Shown here piece after piece: positions 1-10,408 of a stretch of DNA of 64,000 nt (positions within the stretch are counted from its first letter, which is position 1; the number at the start of each line of letters is the position of its first letter). Source of the DNA: Imbricaverruca yamaguchii (lineage: Eukaryota; Arthropoda; Thecostraca; Neoverrucidae). The stretch covers positions 406,001 through 470,000 of the forward strand of contig JAOTOL010001568.1 in NCBI GenBank assembly GCA_034440575.1, in the 5' to 3' direction. The notes beneath the pieces are model-generated. The model was not told the DNA's origin, searched no databases, and saw nothing but the letters and a program-made list of their open reading frames with translations. Both the position numbers and the translations under genes were made by a program.

Positions 1-219
1 ATTTGGGGAGAAGGGGCGGGGGCTGATGACCAAATCCAAAAGTTGGCCCCCACAAACCGGTGGGCTAGATCCGCCAGTACCCCTACATGACGGCGTGTTT
101 GCACTGTGCAGTGTGCAGAGCGCCGCTGTTGTACATCAGAAGAGCGGGTGCCGTCTGCTGGTGTCGGAATAATGCATGCGTTTCGGACCCGCGTACTGTC
201 ACGTGAGTCGCGTGACCCG

Positions 220-512
220 CAACACGCCTGCACCTCATCTGATCCGCAACACACCTGAACCTCATCTGATCCGCAACACACCTGAACCTCATGTGATCCA
301 CAACACACCTGAACCTCATGTGATCCGCAACACACCTGAACCTCATGTGATCCGCAACACACCTGAACATCATAATGTGATCCGCAACACACCTGAACCT
401 CATGTGATCCGCAACACACCTGAACATCATAATGTGATCCGCAACACACCTGAACCTCATGTGATCCGCAACACACCTGAACCTCTCATGTGATCCGCAA
501 CACACCTGAACC
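220..512. repeat. 27-bp minisatellite
   Basis: About eleven tandem copies of a 27-bp unit centred on gatccgcaacacacctgaac. Two copies are 30 bp because they carry a cataat insertion. Since 27 is a multiple of three, the array stays open on both strands and encodes a nine-residue peptide repeat (RNTPEPHVI). I read that as a by-product of the period, not as a gene. Confidence 0.95.
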
Positions 513-894
513 CCCTTTGCTATGGTTGGCTCTCAATGTCATCAATAATAACTGACGGTGGACTGAATCACGAAAGCATGGGTTATCACTTCTAATCTGT
601 CCGTTTTAGTTTCGGTCACTTTTTATTTAGCCATGCGGTCAGCAGATCGTGCCTGAAGTGTCTGGCTCTGGGGGCGCGCTCTGCAGGGCTCCACTCCGGA
701 GACCTGCAGTGGCCGGAGTCCGGCCACCATGCTCCATCACTGCATGAAATCCGGCTTCGCTTGTCCAAGCACTGAATCTGCGCATTGCATCGGGTGTGGG
801 GTGGATTATGTTGTCGGCTATTATTATTCTGAGCCCCCTTCCCCATCCACACCCCATCACTACCCCATGTGAGGGATGCCACTGTACTCAGAGA

Positions 895-1158
895 TGCGAG
901 ACTGGCGCCAGTACTAGTGTCGGCCGAGCACCAGTCGATGTGAGACTGGCGCCGGCACCAGGGTCGGCCGAGCACCAGTCGATGTGAGACTGGCGCCGGC
1001 ACCAGGGTCGGCCGAGCACCAGTCGGATCGAGACTGGCGCCGGCACCAGGGTCGGCCGAGCACCAGTCGATGTGAGACTGGCGCCGGCACCAGGGTCGGC
1101 CGAGCACCAGTCGATGTGAGACTGGCGCCGGCACCAGGGTCGGCCGAGCACCAGCGTC
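895..1158 (+). repeat. 44-bp minisatellite, left arm of an inverted pair
   Basis: Six copies of a 44-bp unit containing gagactggcgccggcacc and ggtcggccgagcaccagtc. The unit starts and ends with complementary sequence (GACTGGCGC / GCACCAGTC), so a single unit can fold. The same unit recurs in opposite orientation from 1303, after a spacer of about 145 bp. Confidence 0.95.
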
Positions 1159-1302
1159 GCCGATGCAACGAGATCAAACAAAATCTGAGAATCTGAGAAG
1201 AAATCAGTATTTTGTGATATCGTGAAAGCATTCATGGGCATCTTCAGCTTCGTGCATATCTTTTGCAATACTACTATAATACTGTGTAATATTATTATGC
1301 CT

Positions 1303-2010
1303 GTCCGACACTGGTACTGGCGCCAGTCTCGCATAGACTGGTGCTCGGCCGACACTGGTACTGGCGCCAGTCTCGCATATGGTGTTCGGCACGGACCGGC
1401 GCCAGTCTCGACTGGTGGACTGGCGCCAGTCTCGCATACTGGTCTCGGCCGACACTGGTACCGGCGCCAGTCTCGCATCGACTGGTGCTCGGCCGACACT
1501 GGTACCGGCGCCAGTCTCGCATAGACTGGTGCTCGGCCGACACTGGTACCGGCGCCAGTCTCGCATCGACTGGTGCTCGGCCGACACTGGTCGGCGCCAG
1601 TCTCGCATAGACTGGTGCTCGGCCGACCGGCGCATGACTGGTGCTCGGGACTGGTGGCGCCAGTCTCGCATCGACTGGTGCTCGGCCGACACTGGGTCGG
1701 CGCCAGTCTGCATAGACTGGTGCTCGGCCGACACCGGCGCCGTCGCATGACTGGGGGCGTACGCAGTCTCGCATAGACTGGTGCTCGGCCGACACTGGTA
1801 TCGGCGCCAGTCTCGCATCGACTGGTGCTCGGCCGACACTGGTGTCGGCGCCAGTCTCGCATCGACTGGTGCTCGGCCGACACTGGTACTGGCGCCAGTC
1901 TCGCATCCACTGGTGTTTGGCCGACACTAGTACTGGCGCCAGTCTCGCATAGACTGGTGCTCGGCCGACACTGGTACCGGCGCCAGTCTCGCATCGACTG
2001 GTGTTTGGCC
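1303..2010 (-). repeat. 44-bp minisatellite, right arm in opposite orientation
   Basis: About seventeen copies of the reverse complement of the 895-1158 unit, with diagnostic core gctcggccgacactggtac. The arm is less homogeneous than the left one. Between about 1375 and 1450 and between 1570 and 1760 several units carry internal deletions. The arms head-to-head form a large imperfect inverted repeat. Confidence 0.93.
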
Positions 2011-3271
2011 CACACCGCTATTACAATAGGATGTATTGAAATATTACACAATGCATATTGCATATACACATATACATATTCACGCATGTAGTTATCTGTG
2101 TGAAGATGTTTGGAACGTGATGTTCCTTGTACATGTTATTCAGGGCGCCAATGCGATCACCGGAAGGTTCGGTGAATAATTAAAAGAACCGACACCGGAA
2201 ACTTTCCCGGGATGAAACGTGCAGCGTCACGGCCCCCCACCCCTATCACCGCTGTTGGTGGTCAGCATGCAGTAGCCCGAGTCAGATGGTATCGTCCTAC
2301 TCCTCTATCAAACCTCCGGGTGATATTCTGGCCTTGCAAAAGTCCCCGGTCTGTGGGGATGGGGCCGCAGCGTGTTTCCCCTCGCCCCATTGCGCCACAC
2401 TTGTAGCTGCGCATTGGTGGGTCACGCTGTCTGAAATAGTGAGATGCTCATCCATATTGTACTAAGCCACGTCATTGAAATTGAGCCGCCATTTACAGTG
2501 GGTGGCTGAGCCGGGCTTTTGATCTGCCACCCTAGCACTGTCTCCGAAGCTGTGGCGCGTAGTTTGAGTTCAAGGTGTCGACTCTGTCTGTATATGCGAC
2601 AGACTCGACAGCAGATCCAACATCGGGGGTGACTCCTCCCAAGAGACCCGAAAGGCCCCTTCAGGAACACTCGAGTGCACCCGTACCTTGACATTTTGTA
2701 TTATTATCAGTGACTCCTCTCCATGAAAATTGCACCCCTTTAAAATTTCGCGCCTCCTGGCGAAATCCTGGACCATATTTGCCCTGCTTACCCACCTGCT
2801 GGTCATAACACGGTCCCCGTCAGCTCTTGCATCTGGATGAGCTTGTTCACACAGGCGCCTCGACCTTACCTGACCATCACTGCCACTCTTGACCTGACCC
2901 AACTTGACCTCACCGTCCGACTGACTGTGGTGGGCTGATCGCCCGGACTGCTGCGGCAGCAGTCTGCGCGCATGCAACTTTGGCCAGTGCAAGATTTTGA
3001 CTTCGGTCTTGGTGATCTTTGAGTTCTTGAAATCATGGAATGTATTCTTTATGGCAGGGCGAAAATAATAAGTATTTGCATTTTAGTAAGACCAAAGAAT
3101 GAAAGTCATAGTATATTATATTTTCATGCATTGGGAAGAATATAGTTTCGTCCCAAAGTTTGTTTTGGAATGCATGAAGCGTTGGCACCCAAAGTTTTGA
3201 CAAGTGCGTTTCGACGTGCAATATGCAGCCCAACCCTGGGCGCAACCCTGTGTCAATGCCCTGCGGCCAGT
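2011..3271. other. unique sequence, no gene recognised
   Basis: No tandem repeat, tRNA-like box or recognisable protein similarity. The short ORFs here lack any family motif. Confidence 0.5.
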
Positions 3272-3441
3272 CAACCGCAAGACCCGCGCCATTATAGGGA
3301 GCATAGTCCACGCCACTCAGATCATGTACAGAGCAACCGCAAGACCCGCGCCATTATAGGGAACATGGTCCACGCCACTCAGATCACCCGCGCCATTATA
3401 GGGAGCATAGTCCACGTCACTCAGATCATGTACAGAGTGAT
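3272..3441. repeat. short direct repeat, about 62 bp, 2.7 copies
   Basis: The block beginning caaccgcaagacccgcgcc recurs after 62 bp. A third, shortened copy starts near 3387. Each contains ccattatagggarcatrgtc and cacgccactcagatca. Confidence 0.9.
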
Positions 3442-4254
3442 CCACTCTTCAGCTTCCATTGCGCATGCTGGCAAGTTGGCAGTTATCAAACCTTGCTAGC
3501 TTCTCATTTCTGTTCTGCTTCTGAGTCCTCTTGAAGTTTTCCTTCATCTCGCGTGATGGCGTGAAGTAGCAGATGTGTATGATCTTCAATGGTGTGTCCA
3601 GGCTGTCAGGAACCCGTGATGGCTAGAGGGGAGTACCAGAATGGATCTCTTTACCAGCCTGAGGCCAACATAGGGTATAGACCCGCCACAAGGTATAGGG
3701 CAATTTTAAACTAATCGTTCCTCGACAGGTGTGAAATCTCGAAATGGATGTCGCAGTGCATGATGTCGAAATCGGCATGGAAATGTGAGTTCAGATACTT
3801 GCTAAGTTTTCCAAACCCCGTTTTTGAGACAATTGAACACATACCGCAATATCCAGTTTCAGTGTTTTGAGATGTACTTAATTTGTGGATAGCAATATCA
3901 ACAATAACGACACAAATATATATGCTATAGACCAGTATTGTATAACGTACTACACCATAGGTAATCACTCTACTTGGAATTGTGCCACGGGATGTTCGGT
4001 ATCACGATCCCGGATCCGTTAGTGTCACGATCTCGGATCCGTTAGTATGTATGTATGATGCATGGTGCTTATATGGTACAAGTATGATGCTTATAAATGG
4101 GATGCTGTTAGAAACAATGCATGAATACTTCGCAAACACTGCTCAAGAAGCACAATGTCGATACATCTGTGATAATATGTCGATTTAGTGTTCAGTGAGT
4201 GGTATGTCCCACCCTATTTCGTGAATATTTTATCATTGATATAGGGCCGTCATA
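3442..4254. other. unique sequence, no gene recognised
   Basis: Largely AT-rich single-copy sequence. Two small items stand out: a gggtatagacccgccaca motif near 3673 that resembles the degenerate array at 4255, and a 21-bp direct duplication around 4002-4045 containing ggatccgttagt. Confidence 0.5.
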
Positions 4255-4370
4255 AGTTACAGATCCGCCACAGGGCATAGACCCGCCATATGGAATAGGT
4301 TCCCCATGGGGTATAGACCCGTCGTAGGGCATATACCCACATTAGGGGATATACCCGCCATAGTGGATGC
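4255..4370. repeat. degenerate repeat of about 20-22 bp
   Basis: Five or six diverged copies of a motif like catagacccgccata / gggtatagacccgtcgta. A further isolated copy occurs near 3673, so the motif is dispersed as well as tandem. Confidence 0.7.
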
Positions 4371-4557
4371 TTCTCTCCATCACAAATATCACTATTGGAT
4401 AATGCCAGGACTAGCCGTAATTGTTAGGTAAGCATGGCTGTTCATCTGACAGTGCAATGTGTGATTTATTTGGGAGTGCATACTAAGTTGGCGGACTGAA
4501 GCTAAAGCACGGACCATTTTCCAATCCTGCCTCCGGCTCACGCTTCGTCCATCCATG

Positions 4558-5185
4558 TCAAATCCAGACTGTCGCACACGGGCCAGAGTGTCCAGGACCC
4601 AGACTGTCGCACACGGGCTAGAGTTAATGTCCAGGACCCAGACTGTCGCACACGGGCCAGAGTGTCCAGGACCCAGACTGTCGCACACGGGCTAGAGTTA
4701 GTGTCCAGAACCCAGACTGTCGCACACGGGACAGAGTGTCCAGGACCCAGACCGTCGCACACGGGCCAGAGTGTCCAGGACCCAGACTGTCGCACACGGG
4801 CCAGAGTGTCCAGGACCCAGACTGTCGCACACGGGACAGTGTCCAGGACCCAGACTGTCGCACACGGGACAGAGTGTCCAGGACCCAGACTGTCGCACAC
4901 GGGACAGTGTCCAGGACCCAGACTGTCGCACACGGGACAGAGTGTCCAGGACCCAGACAGTCGCACACGGGCCGGAGTGTCCAGGACCCAGACTGTCGCA
5001 CACGGGACAGAGTGTCCAGGACCCAGACTGTCGCACACGGGCCAGAGTGTCCAGAACCCAGACTGTTTCACACGGGGCAGAATGTCGCCACCTCTGGCCA
5101 GGACCCAGACAGTCGCACATGGGCCAGAATGTCGCCACACATCTGCGGCCGCCACACCCTCACACGGGCCAGAGTGTCGCCGCCT
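4558..5185. repeat. 35-bp minisatellite
   Basis: About seventeen copies of a 35-bp unit containing gtgtccaggacccagactgt and cgcacacgggccaga. Some units are 31 bp through loss of an agag step, and two near 4625 and 4700 carry a gttaatgt / gttagtgt insertion. The right end decays into longer irregular units after 5070. Mixed unit lengths open all frames on both strands, giving overlapping spurious ORFs. Confidence 0.95.
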
Positions 5186-5696
5186 CTCCGGGGAGGTAAT
5201 CTGGCTAACGGCCCGGTCGACGACAGTGGGCGCGCTTTTTATGGCGCCTCCGAGGAGACGCTGGGTTTCAGATGTCACCAGGGAGCGTACCGTGGCGTCG
5301 GCGGCCGCACTGTTGCTCGCTAACTCGTCGGGCGTGCTGTCGACGTCGCGCTAAAAGCCAGGCTTTACCAGGTGTTGGTCCGACTGCAAGCTCTAAACAT
5401 TTCGTTGTATGTCCCGTTATGCGGTAGGGAATCCAATCCTTGCGAGTCCGAGGCAAGGACGTTGCCAAGAGCCAGCAGCATCGAATATCATGTTTCTGCT
5501 CGTAGATTCTGATTGAAAACAAACGCTTTCAGGTGAAGCATTTCCTTCCCTTTGCCTTGGCGAATTCCAAAGGGATTCCGCTGAGCGATGAAAGGGAGGA
5601 GGTCTCACTTTTAGTCAGAGTGATGAGCTTGCTCTTCGTATGAGGCTGCTGGTCGGTTTGATCCTCTCCGGCGTGGTCCGAGTTTTCTGCTAGTTG
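5186..5696. other. unique sequence between two arrays
   Basis: No recognisable gene or mobile-element motif. Confidence 0.5.
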
Positions 5697-6425
5697 TGGT
5701 CCATGTGCTGTGGTCTGTCTGGTCCACGTGCTGTGGTCTGTGTAGTCCACATGCTGTGGTCTGTGTGGTCCATGTGCTGTGGTCTGTGTGGTCCATGTGC
5801 TGTGGTCTGTCTGGTCCATGTGCTGTGGTCTGTCTGGTCCACGTGCTGTGGTCTGACTGGTCCACGTGATGTGGTCTGTATGGTCCACGTGCTGTGGTCT
5901 TTATGGTCCACGTGCTGTGGTCTGTGTGGTCCATATGCTGTGGTTTGTGTGGTCCATGTGCTGTGGTCAGCGTGGTCCATGCGCTCTGGTCTGGTGGTAG
6001 GTCCAACCCTGGTGCTCTTTGTCCGGTCTGGGTGCTCTGGTCGATGCGTTCTGGGTGCTCTGGTCTATGTGGTCCATGTGCTCTGGTCTGTGTGGTCCAT
6101 GTGCTGTGATCCGTCTGGTCCACGTGCTGTGGTCTGTATGGTCCACGTGCTGTGGTCTGTATGGTCCACGTGCTGTGGTCTGTGTATTCCACGTGCTGTG
6201 GTGTGCATGGCCCATGTGCTCTGGTCTGTGTGGTCCATGTGCTGTGGTCGGTCTAGCTCGGGTGCTCTGCTTTGTCTGGTCTGTGTGGTCCATATGCTGT
6301 GGTGGGTCTAGCTCGGGTGTTCTGCTTGACCGGCCTGGGTGCTCTGGTCTGTGCAGTCCACGTGCTGTGGCCTGTCTGGTCCACGTGCATGTGGTCTGGG
6401 TGCTCTGGTCTGTCTTGCCCATTGC
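5697..6425. repeat. 23-bp minisatellite
   Basis: About thirty copies of a 23-bp unit built on ggtccacgtgctgtggtctg. CACGTG/CATGTG variants alternate. Units around 5990-6070 and 6250-6350 are rearranged, with ggtgctctggtc replacing the standard core. This is the edge decay typical of minisatellites. Confidence 0.95.
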
Positions 6426-6889
6426 TCTGCCTTGTCTGGTTTTGGTTCCCCGGCCGATCGATACCTGTACCTTATCGGGTCGACACGCGCTCTGTTCTGC
6501 CGTGCCCACCACGGCCGACTGACTTCACCCGTGAACACTCGGCACCAACTGCAAGCTGGCACAATCTGCCCTCAGCGTGGTCTGTGGGCTGCTCCGTCCA
6601 GAGCGACGGCGTATTTAAGCCGGCACTGGCGAGGCTGGCGATTCATTAAATGCTGTGCACGGCGACAGGGGGTGATAATTGTGGTGATGATTGGCGTGGT
6701 GATCGTAAAACCGGCGGTAGTTGTAACACCAATATGGTAGCGCTGATACAGATAGCGGTGATACCAGTGGCTGTCGTTTTTGTGGTGGCACCGGAGAAGA
6801 CGTCGTGATCGAGGATAGTGGTAGATGATAGCCATAAGCATGAACCTCACTGTTTGAACATGTCGCCTGCAAGGAACCGACGTGTTATG
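6426..6889. other. unique sequence, no gene recognised
   Basis: Transition from decayed 23-bp repeat to single-copy DNA. A run of ggtggtgat-like trinucleotides lies near 6670-6760. Confidence 0.5.
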
Positions 6890-6903
6890 CCTCTCCAAGT
6901 TTG

Positions 6904-7063
6904 TTGCTTAGTTATTGGTTTTACGACATCTCGACCGTTGAGTTATGTAGCGTCGGTAATCTCACGCTGGTTGGTCGCGGGCGAAGAGTAGCGACAGGTG
7001 AGACTCGAACCCACAACCTTTCGATTGTGAGACGAGCGACTTATCCCTGGACTACTCGTCCCC
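6904..7063 (-). mobile_element. tRNA-derived SINE, copy 1
   Basis: Reading the minus strand, the head starts at 7063 with ggggacgagtagtccaggga and contains a pol III A-box-like TAGTCCAGGGA and a B-box GGTTCGAGTCT. A body of about 90 bp follows with gtgagattaccgacgc and a tail ending in accaataac. The element is flanked by a 14-bp target-site duplication, CCTCTCCAAGTTTG at 6890-6903 and CCTCTCGAAGTTTG at 7064-7077, with one mismatch. A functional tRNA is unlikely because the 3' half continues into a non-tRNA body shared with the copies at 8506 and 25415. Transposition would need a partner LINE. Confidence 0.88.
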
Positions 7064-7077
7064 CCTCTCGAAGTTTG

Positions 7078-7879
7078 AGTGTAATATGTCCCTTGCTTGA
7101 GTGGTTTTAGCCGGTCGTAGCTGCCAGACAGTTTGTGCCAGCTTTAGCCGGTCTGTTTAAATCACAGATTCAATTAGTTAATCCCCATAGAGGCGACATA
7201 GATGATCAACATATGTTTGACCTTGATGGTGTCATGTGTGGTTGTCTCTACCATTTTACCATCCGCCAGAACTGAATGGTGAAAGCACACCCCCCTCATA
7301 GCTTGTGGAAATCATCTAGCAAAGTCGTAAGATATTATATTTCATGCAGTGCCCTCCGACTAAGTTGTACATATGCAGACGGTCGCCTCGTGCTGGACCC
7401 TGCATTTTTCCCCATCAGCAGGGACGCGGGGGATGCTCCTAAATGATCACACATTGCTAACATATTTTAGCCACAGTTTTGACCTGGGAATGTCATCAGC
7501 TGATCTGTGTGTCACGCAAACGCTGGTGCTCGGGGAGGGCTTGATGTACCGGACTTTCAATATATTATGGCCTCAGGAGAACCATTGCCCGTACTCTGTT
7601 AATCAAGCCCCGCTGCCGGCTCATAGGTGATACCCATAAAGCACACCTCCGCGTCTTTAAAATGCGATTCCACGTCGCGTCTTATAGACGCCGTAAATTA
7701 TTTTGCCGGCACATGTGGCTGCAAGGCACGTGCATACATTTTAGGACTTTTCGGTGAAGTTTCATGGCACATAACTCCGAATTGTCCGTAATCGATAAGC
7801 GATGAGGGAACTTTTTAATGACTCGAGGCTCAGCACACCACGAGCGGATCGGTTTTCGCCGGCGTGAAGCATCAGACAC
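7078..7879. other. unique sequence, no gene recognised
   Basis: Single-copy sequence between a SINE and a minisatellite, with only short ORFs and no recognisable motif. Confidence 0.5.
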
Positions 7880-8480
7880 CAGCGCTACAGCCGGCTCCGA
7901 GACTCTTCACGGGGTGTGTCGGAACGGTCTGCTGTCGGACCAGCACCGCTCTCGACACCAGCACCGCTCTCAGCACCAGCGCCGCAGCCGACTCCGACAC
8001 CCTTCACGGGGTATGTCGGAACGGTCTGCTGTCGGACCAGCACCGCTTTCAACACCAGCGCCGCAGCCGACTCCGACACCCTTCACGGGGTATGTCGGAA
8101 CGGTCTGCTGTCGGACCAGCACCGCTCTCGACACCAGCACCGCTCTCAGCACCAGCGCCGCAGCCGACTCCGACACCCTTCACGGGGTGTGTCGGAACGG
8201 TCTGCTGTCGGACCAGCACCGCTTTCAACACCAGCGCCGCAGCCGACTCCGACACCCTTCACGGGGTATGTCGGAACGGTCTGCTGTCGGACCAGCACCG
8301 CTCTCGACACCAGCACCGCTCTCAGCACCAGCGCCGCAGCCGACTCCGACACCCTTCACGGGGTGTGTCGGAACGGTCGGCTGTCTGACCAGCACCGCTC
8401 TCGACACCAGCGCCGCAGCCGACTCCGACACCCTTCACGGGGTGTGTCGGAACGGTCGGCTGTCGGGCCAGCGCTACGGC
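7880..8480. repeat. minisatellite with 97+79 bp higher-order structure
   Basis: The anchor cttcacggggt occurs at 7905, 8002, 8081, 8178, 8257, 8354 and 8433, giving spacings of 97, 79, 97, 79, 97 and 79 bp. The long unit differs from the short one by an 18-bp insertion that duplicates the caccagcaccgctct step. The true period is therefore a 176-bp dimer repeated three times. The array ends where a SINE head begins near 8506. Confidence 0.95.
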
Positions 8481-8505
8481 CGGCCCCGACAACCATCGCC
8501 GATCA

Positions 8506-8672
8506 TGGAGGCGAGTGGTCTAGGAGTAAGGTACCCGTCTGCCTGCCGAACGGCTGCGTTCTGGAATTCCACCTGCCGCTAATCTTCTCCCGCACCCGAT
8601 CGGCGTGAGAGATTGGCGACGATCCGTGACCCAACAGCTCATGTATCGTGACGCCAATAACCAACACGACCG
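8506..8672 (+). mobile_element. tRNA-derived SINE, copy 2 (diverged)
   Basis: The head (ggaggcgagtggtctaggag) aligns with the heads of the 6904 and 25415 copies but has lost a good B-box: ttctggaattcc stands where GGTTCGANTCC is expected. The body keeps cggcgtgagagattggcgac, and the tail ends cgccaataaccaac, as in the other copies. No clear target-site duplication is visible. It abuts the 176-bp array, so the insertion may predate or border the amplification. Confidence 0.72.
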
Positions 8673-9138
8673 TTTCCGACCGTGGGAGCCGACCACCCTC
8701 AGGATCCCCACGACCAGCAACACCGAAATGTAGACAATGACGTCGAATTGAGAGCGTTTTGTCAGAGTGGCCGATCCAGATGAGTTGGAACTAACCGACA
8801 GTCGTTCTCAACTGCATTATGCACCGTCGATGCAATGTCTCGCATTGGCGAGCAATCAACAACTTTGGTGGCCGACTGTGGTACGGTGGCACCCTTTCAT
8901 GTGGCCTCTACTTTTGCCTAATCGCTGCACAACCATGAAATCAAATTGGTGTGCACATTTACGCTCCTGGTCCGTAACGAAATCGTGCCATTTGCTGGCT
9001 GCCTTTATGTTGCAGTGGCGTTCACATATGCGGCTGGTGGCCATTGTGGACGGAACGAGTCTGATCCAGGCGCGCGCTGGTGCCGTGATCAGTGTGGTTT
9101 TGGCCGGTCACCTGCGGTCAAGACCCGAGATTGTTGGT
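8673..9138. other. unique sequence, no gene recognised
   Basis: Single-copy stretch leading into the gtgtgtcctg array. No supported coding region. Confidence 0.5.
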
Positions 9139-9693
9139 GTTCCCGTGTATCAGTGTGTCCTGGTGTGTCCTGATGTGTTCTGGTGTGTTCTGGTGTGTCC
9201 TGGTGTATTCTGGTGTGTTCTGATGTGTTCTGGTGTGTTCTGGTGTGTTCTGGTGTGTCCTGGTGTGTTCTGGTGTGTCCTGGTGTGTCCTGGTGTGTCC
9301 TAGTGTGTTCTGGTGTGTTCTGGTGTGTTCTGATGTGTCCTGGTGTGTCCTGGTGTGTTCTGGTGTGCGTTGTTGCCGTGAGCTGTGTGGTTTCTGCCGG
9401 CCCAGGTATGTCCTGGTGTGTCCAGATTTGTACAGGTATGTCCAGGTCTGTCCTGATGTGTCCTGATGTGTCCTGATGTGTCATGATGTTTCCAGATATG
9501 TCCTGATGTGTCCTGATGTGTCCAGATGTCCCCAAATGTATCTAGGTGTATCCAGATGTGTTCTGTGTCCAGGTGTGTTCTGATGTGTCATGCTGCGTCC
9601 AGGTGTTTCCTGGCGTGTCCATGCGTATACAGATGTGTCCAGGTGTGTCCAGGTGTGTCCAGGTGTGTCCAGGTGTGTCCAGGTGTGTCCCAG
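9139..9693. repeat. 10-bp minisatellite (gtgtgtcctg/gtgtgttctg)
   Basis: More than forty copies of a 10-bp unit. The block from 9139 to 9370 uses mostly ttctg/tcctg variants. After an interruption at 9370-9400 the array resumes with tccagatgtg and tccaggtgtg variants to 9693. The G/T-rich strand is on plus. Confidence 0.95.
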
Positions 9694-10218
9694 TTTGCGC
9701 TGTTTCCGTAAGCTGTGTGGCCTCGGCCGGTCGCCGCCAGTCATGTACGCGAGCCCCAGTGTGTTGGTGTCCTGGTGTGGCTGGTGTTGGTGTCCTGGTG
9801 TAGCCTAGTGTACCCTGGTGCTATCTGGAACTGAGGCGGTAGGCAGTGCTGTGGCAACAATACCGGCCAGTGGTTACGTTGTCACGATCGGTGCACCATT
9901 GGACGGAACTCGGATACCGCCCCCCCCCGCCCTCCATGTCTGTCTTCGTGTAGTCACGTCGCCACGGGCCTATGCAGCCAGTATCTTTAATAATCTGTAC
10001 TGCCTTGGAACCAATACGGAAGATACATGTTACCATTCGTGGACGACGCGTACATTTGAAATGGTGCTTTTCCAGTAATTGCATCAGACTGGATGCTTTC
10101 CGGGGTGCTTTCCCATGGGATGTGTTAAACATTCCGGTGGTCGGCAGGTTTTAGGGCTGTACGAGCACCCTTAGCATCATACAATCTTCCACCCATACAC
10201 GTGACAAGCTTTTCAAGT
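9694..10218. other. unique sequence, no gene recognised
   Basis: A few ggtgtcctggtgt remnants of the neighbouring array persist to about 9810. The remainder is single-copy. Confidence 0.5.
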
Positions 10219-10233
10219 AACCTATCTAAGCCT

Positions 10234-10393
10234 GGGCATCAGTCAGTAGTTGAGTTGCTGAGTCAGCGTCTGGGAGACCTGAAGTACGGGGTTGGATTCC
10301 TCGCCGTGCCCACCATTCCTGCCAGGGTGAGAGGTAGACGACGCCACCTTAGCTGGCTAGGCTGCTCAGTGCGTCGTATAACCACAAACAACA
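10234..10393 (+). mobile_element. tRNA-derived SINE, related or second subfamily
   Basis: The head carries an exact A-box match (TAGTTGAGTTG, near 10247) and a B-box GGTTGGATTCC (near 10289), one mismatch from GGTTCGANTCC. The body has ggtgagaggtagacgacgcc and gtgcgtcgtataacca, resembling the body and tail of the 25415 copy. Imperfect flanking repeats AACCTATCTAAGCCT (10219-10233) and AACCTAACTAGGCTT (10394-10408) look like an aged target-site duplication. Confidence 0.7.
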
Positions 10394-10408
10394 AACCTAA
10401 CTAGGCTT

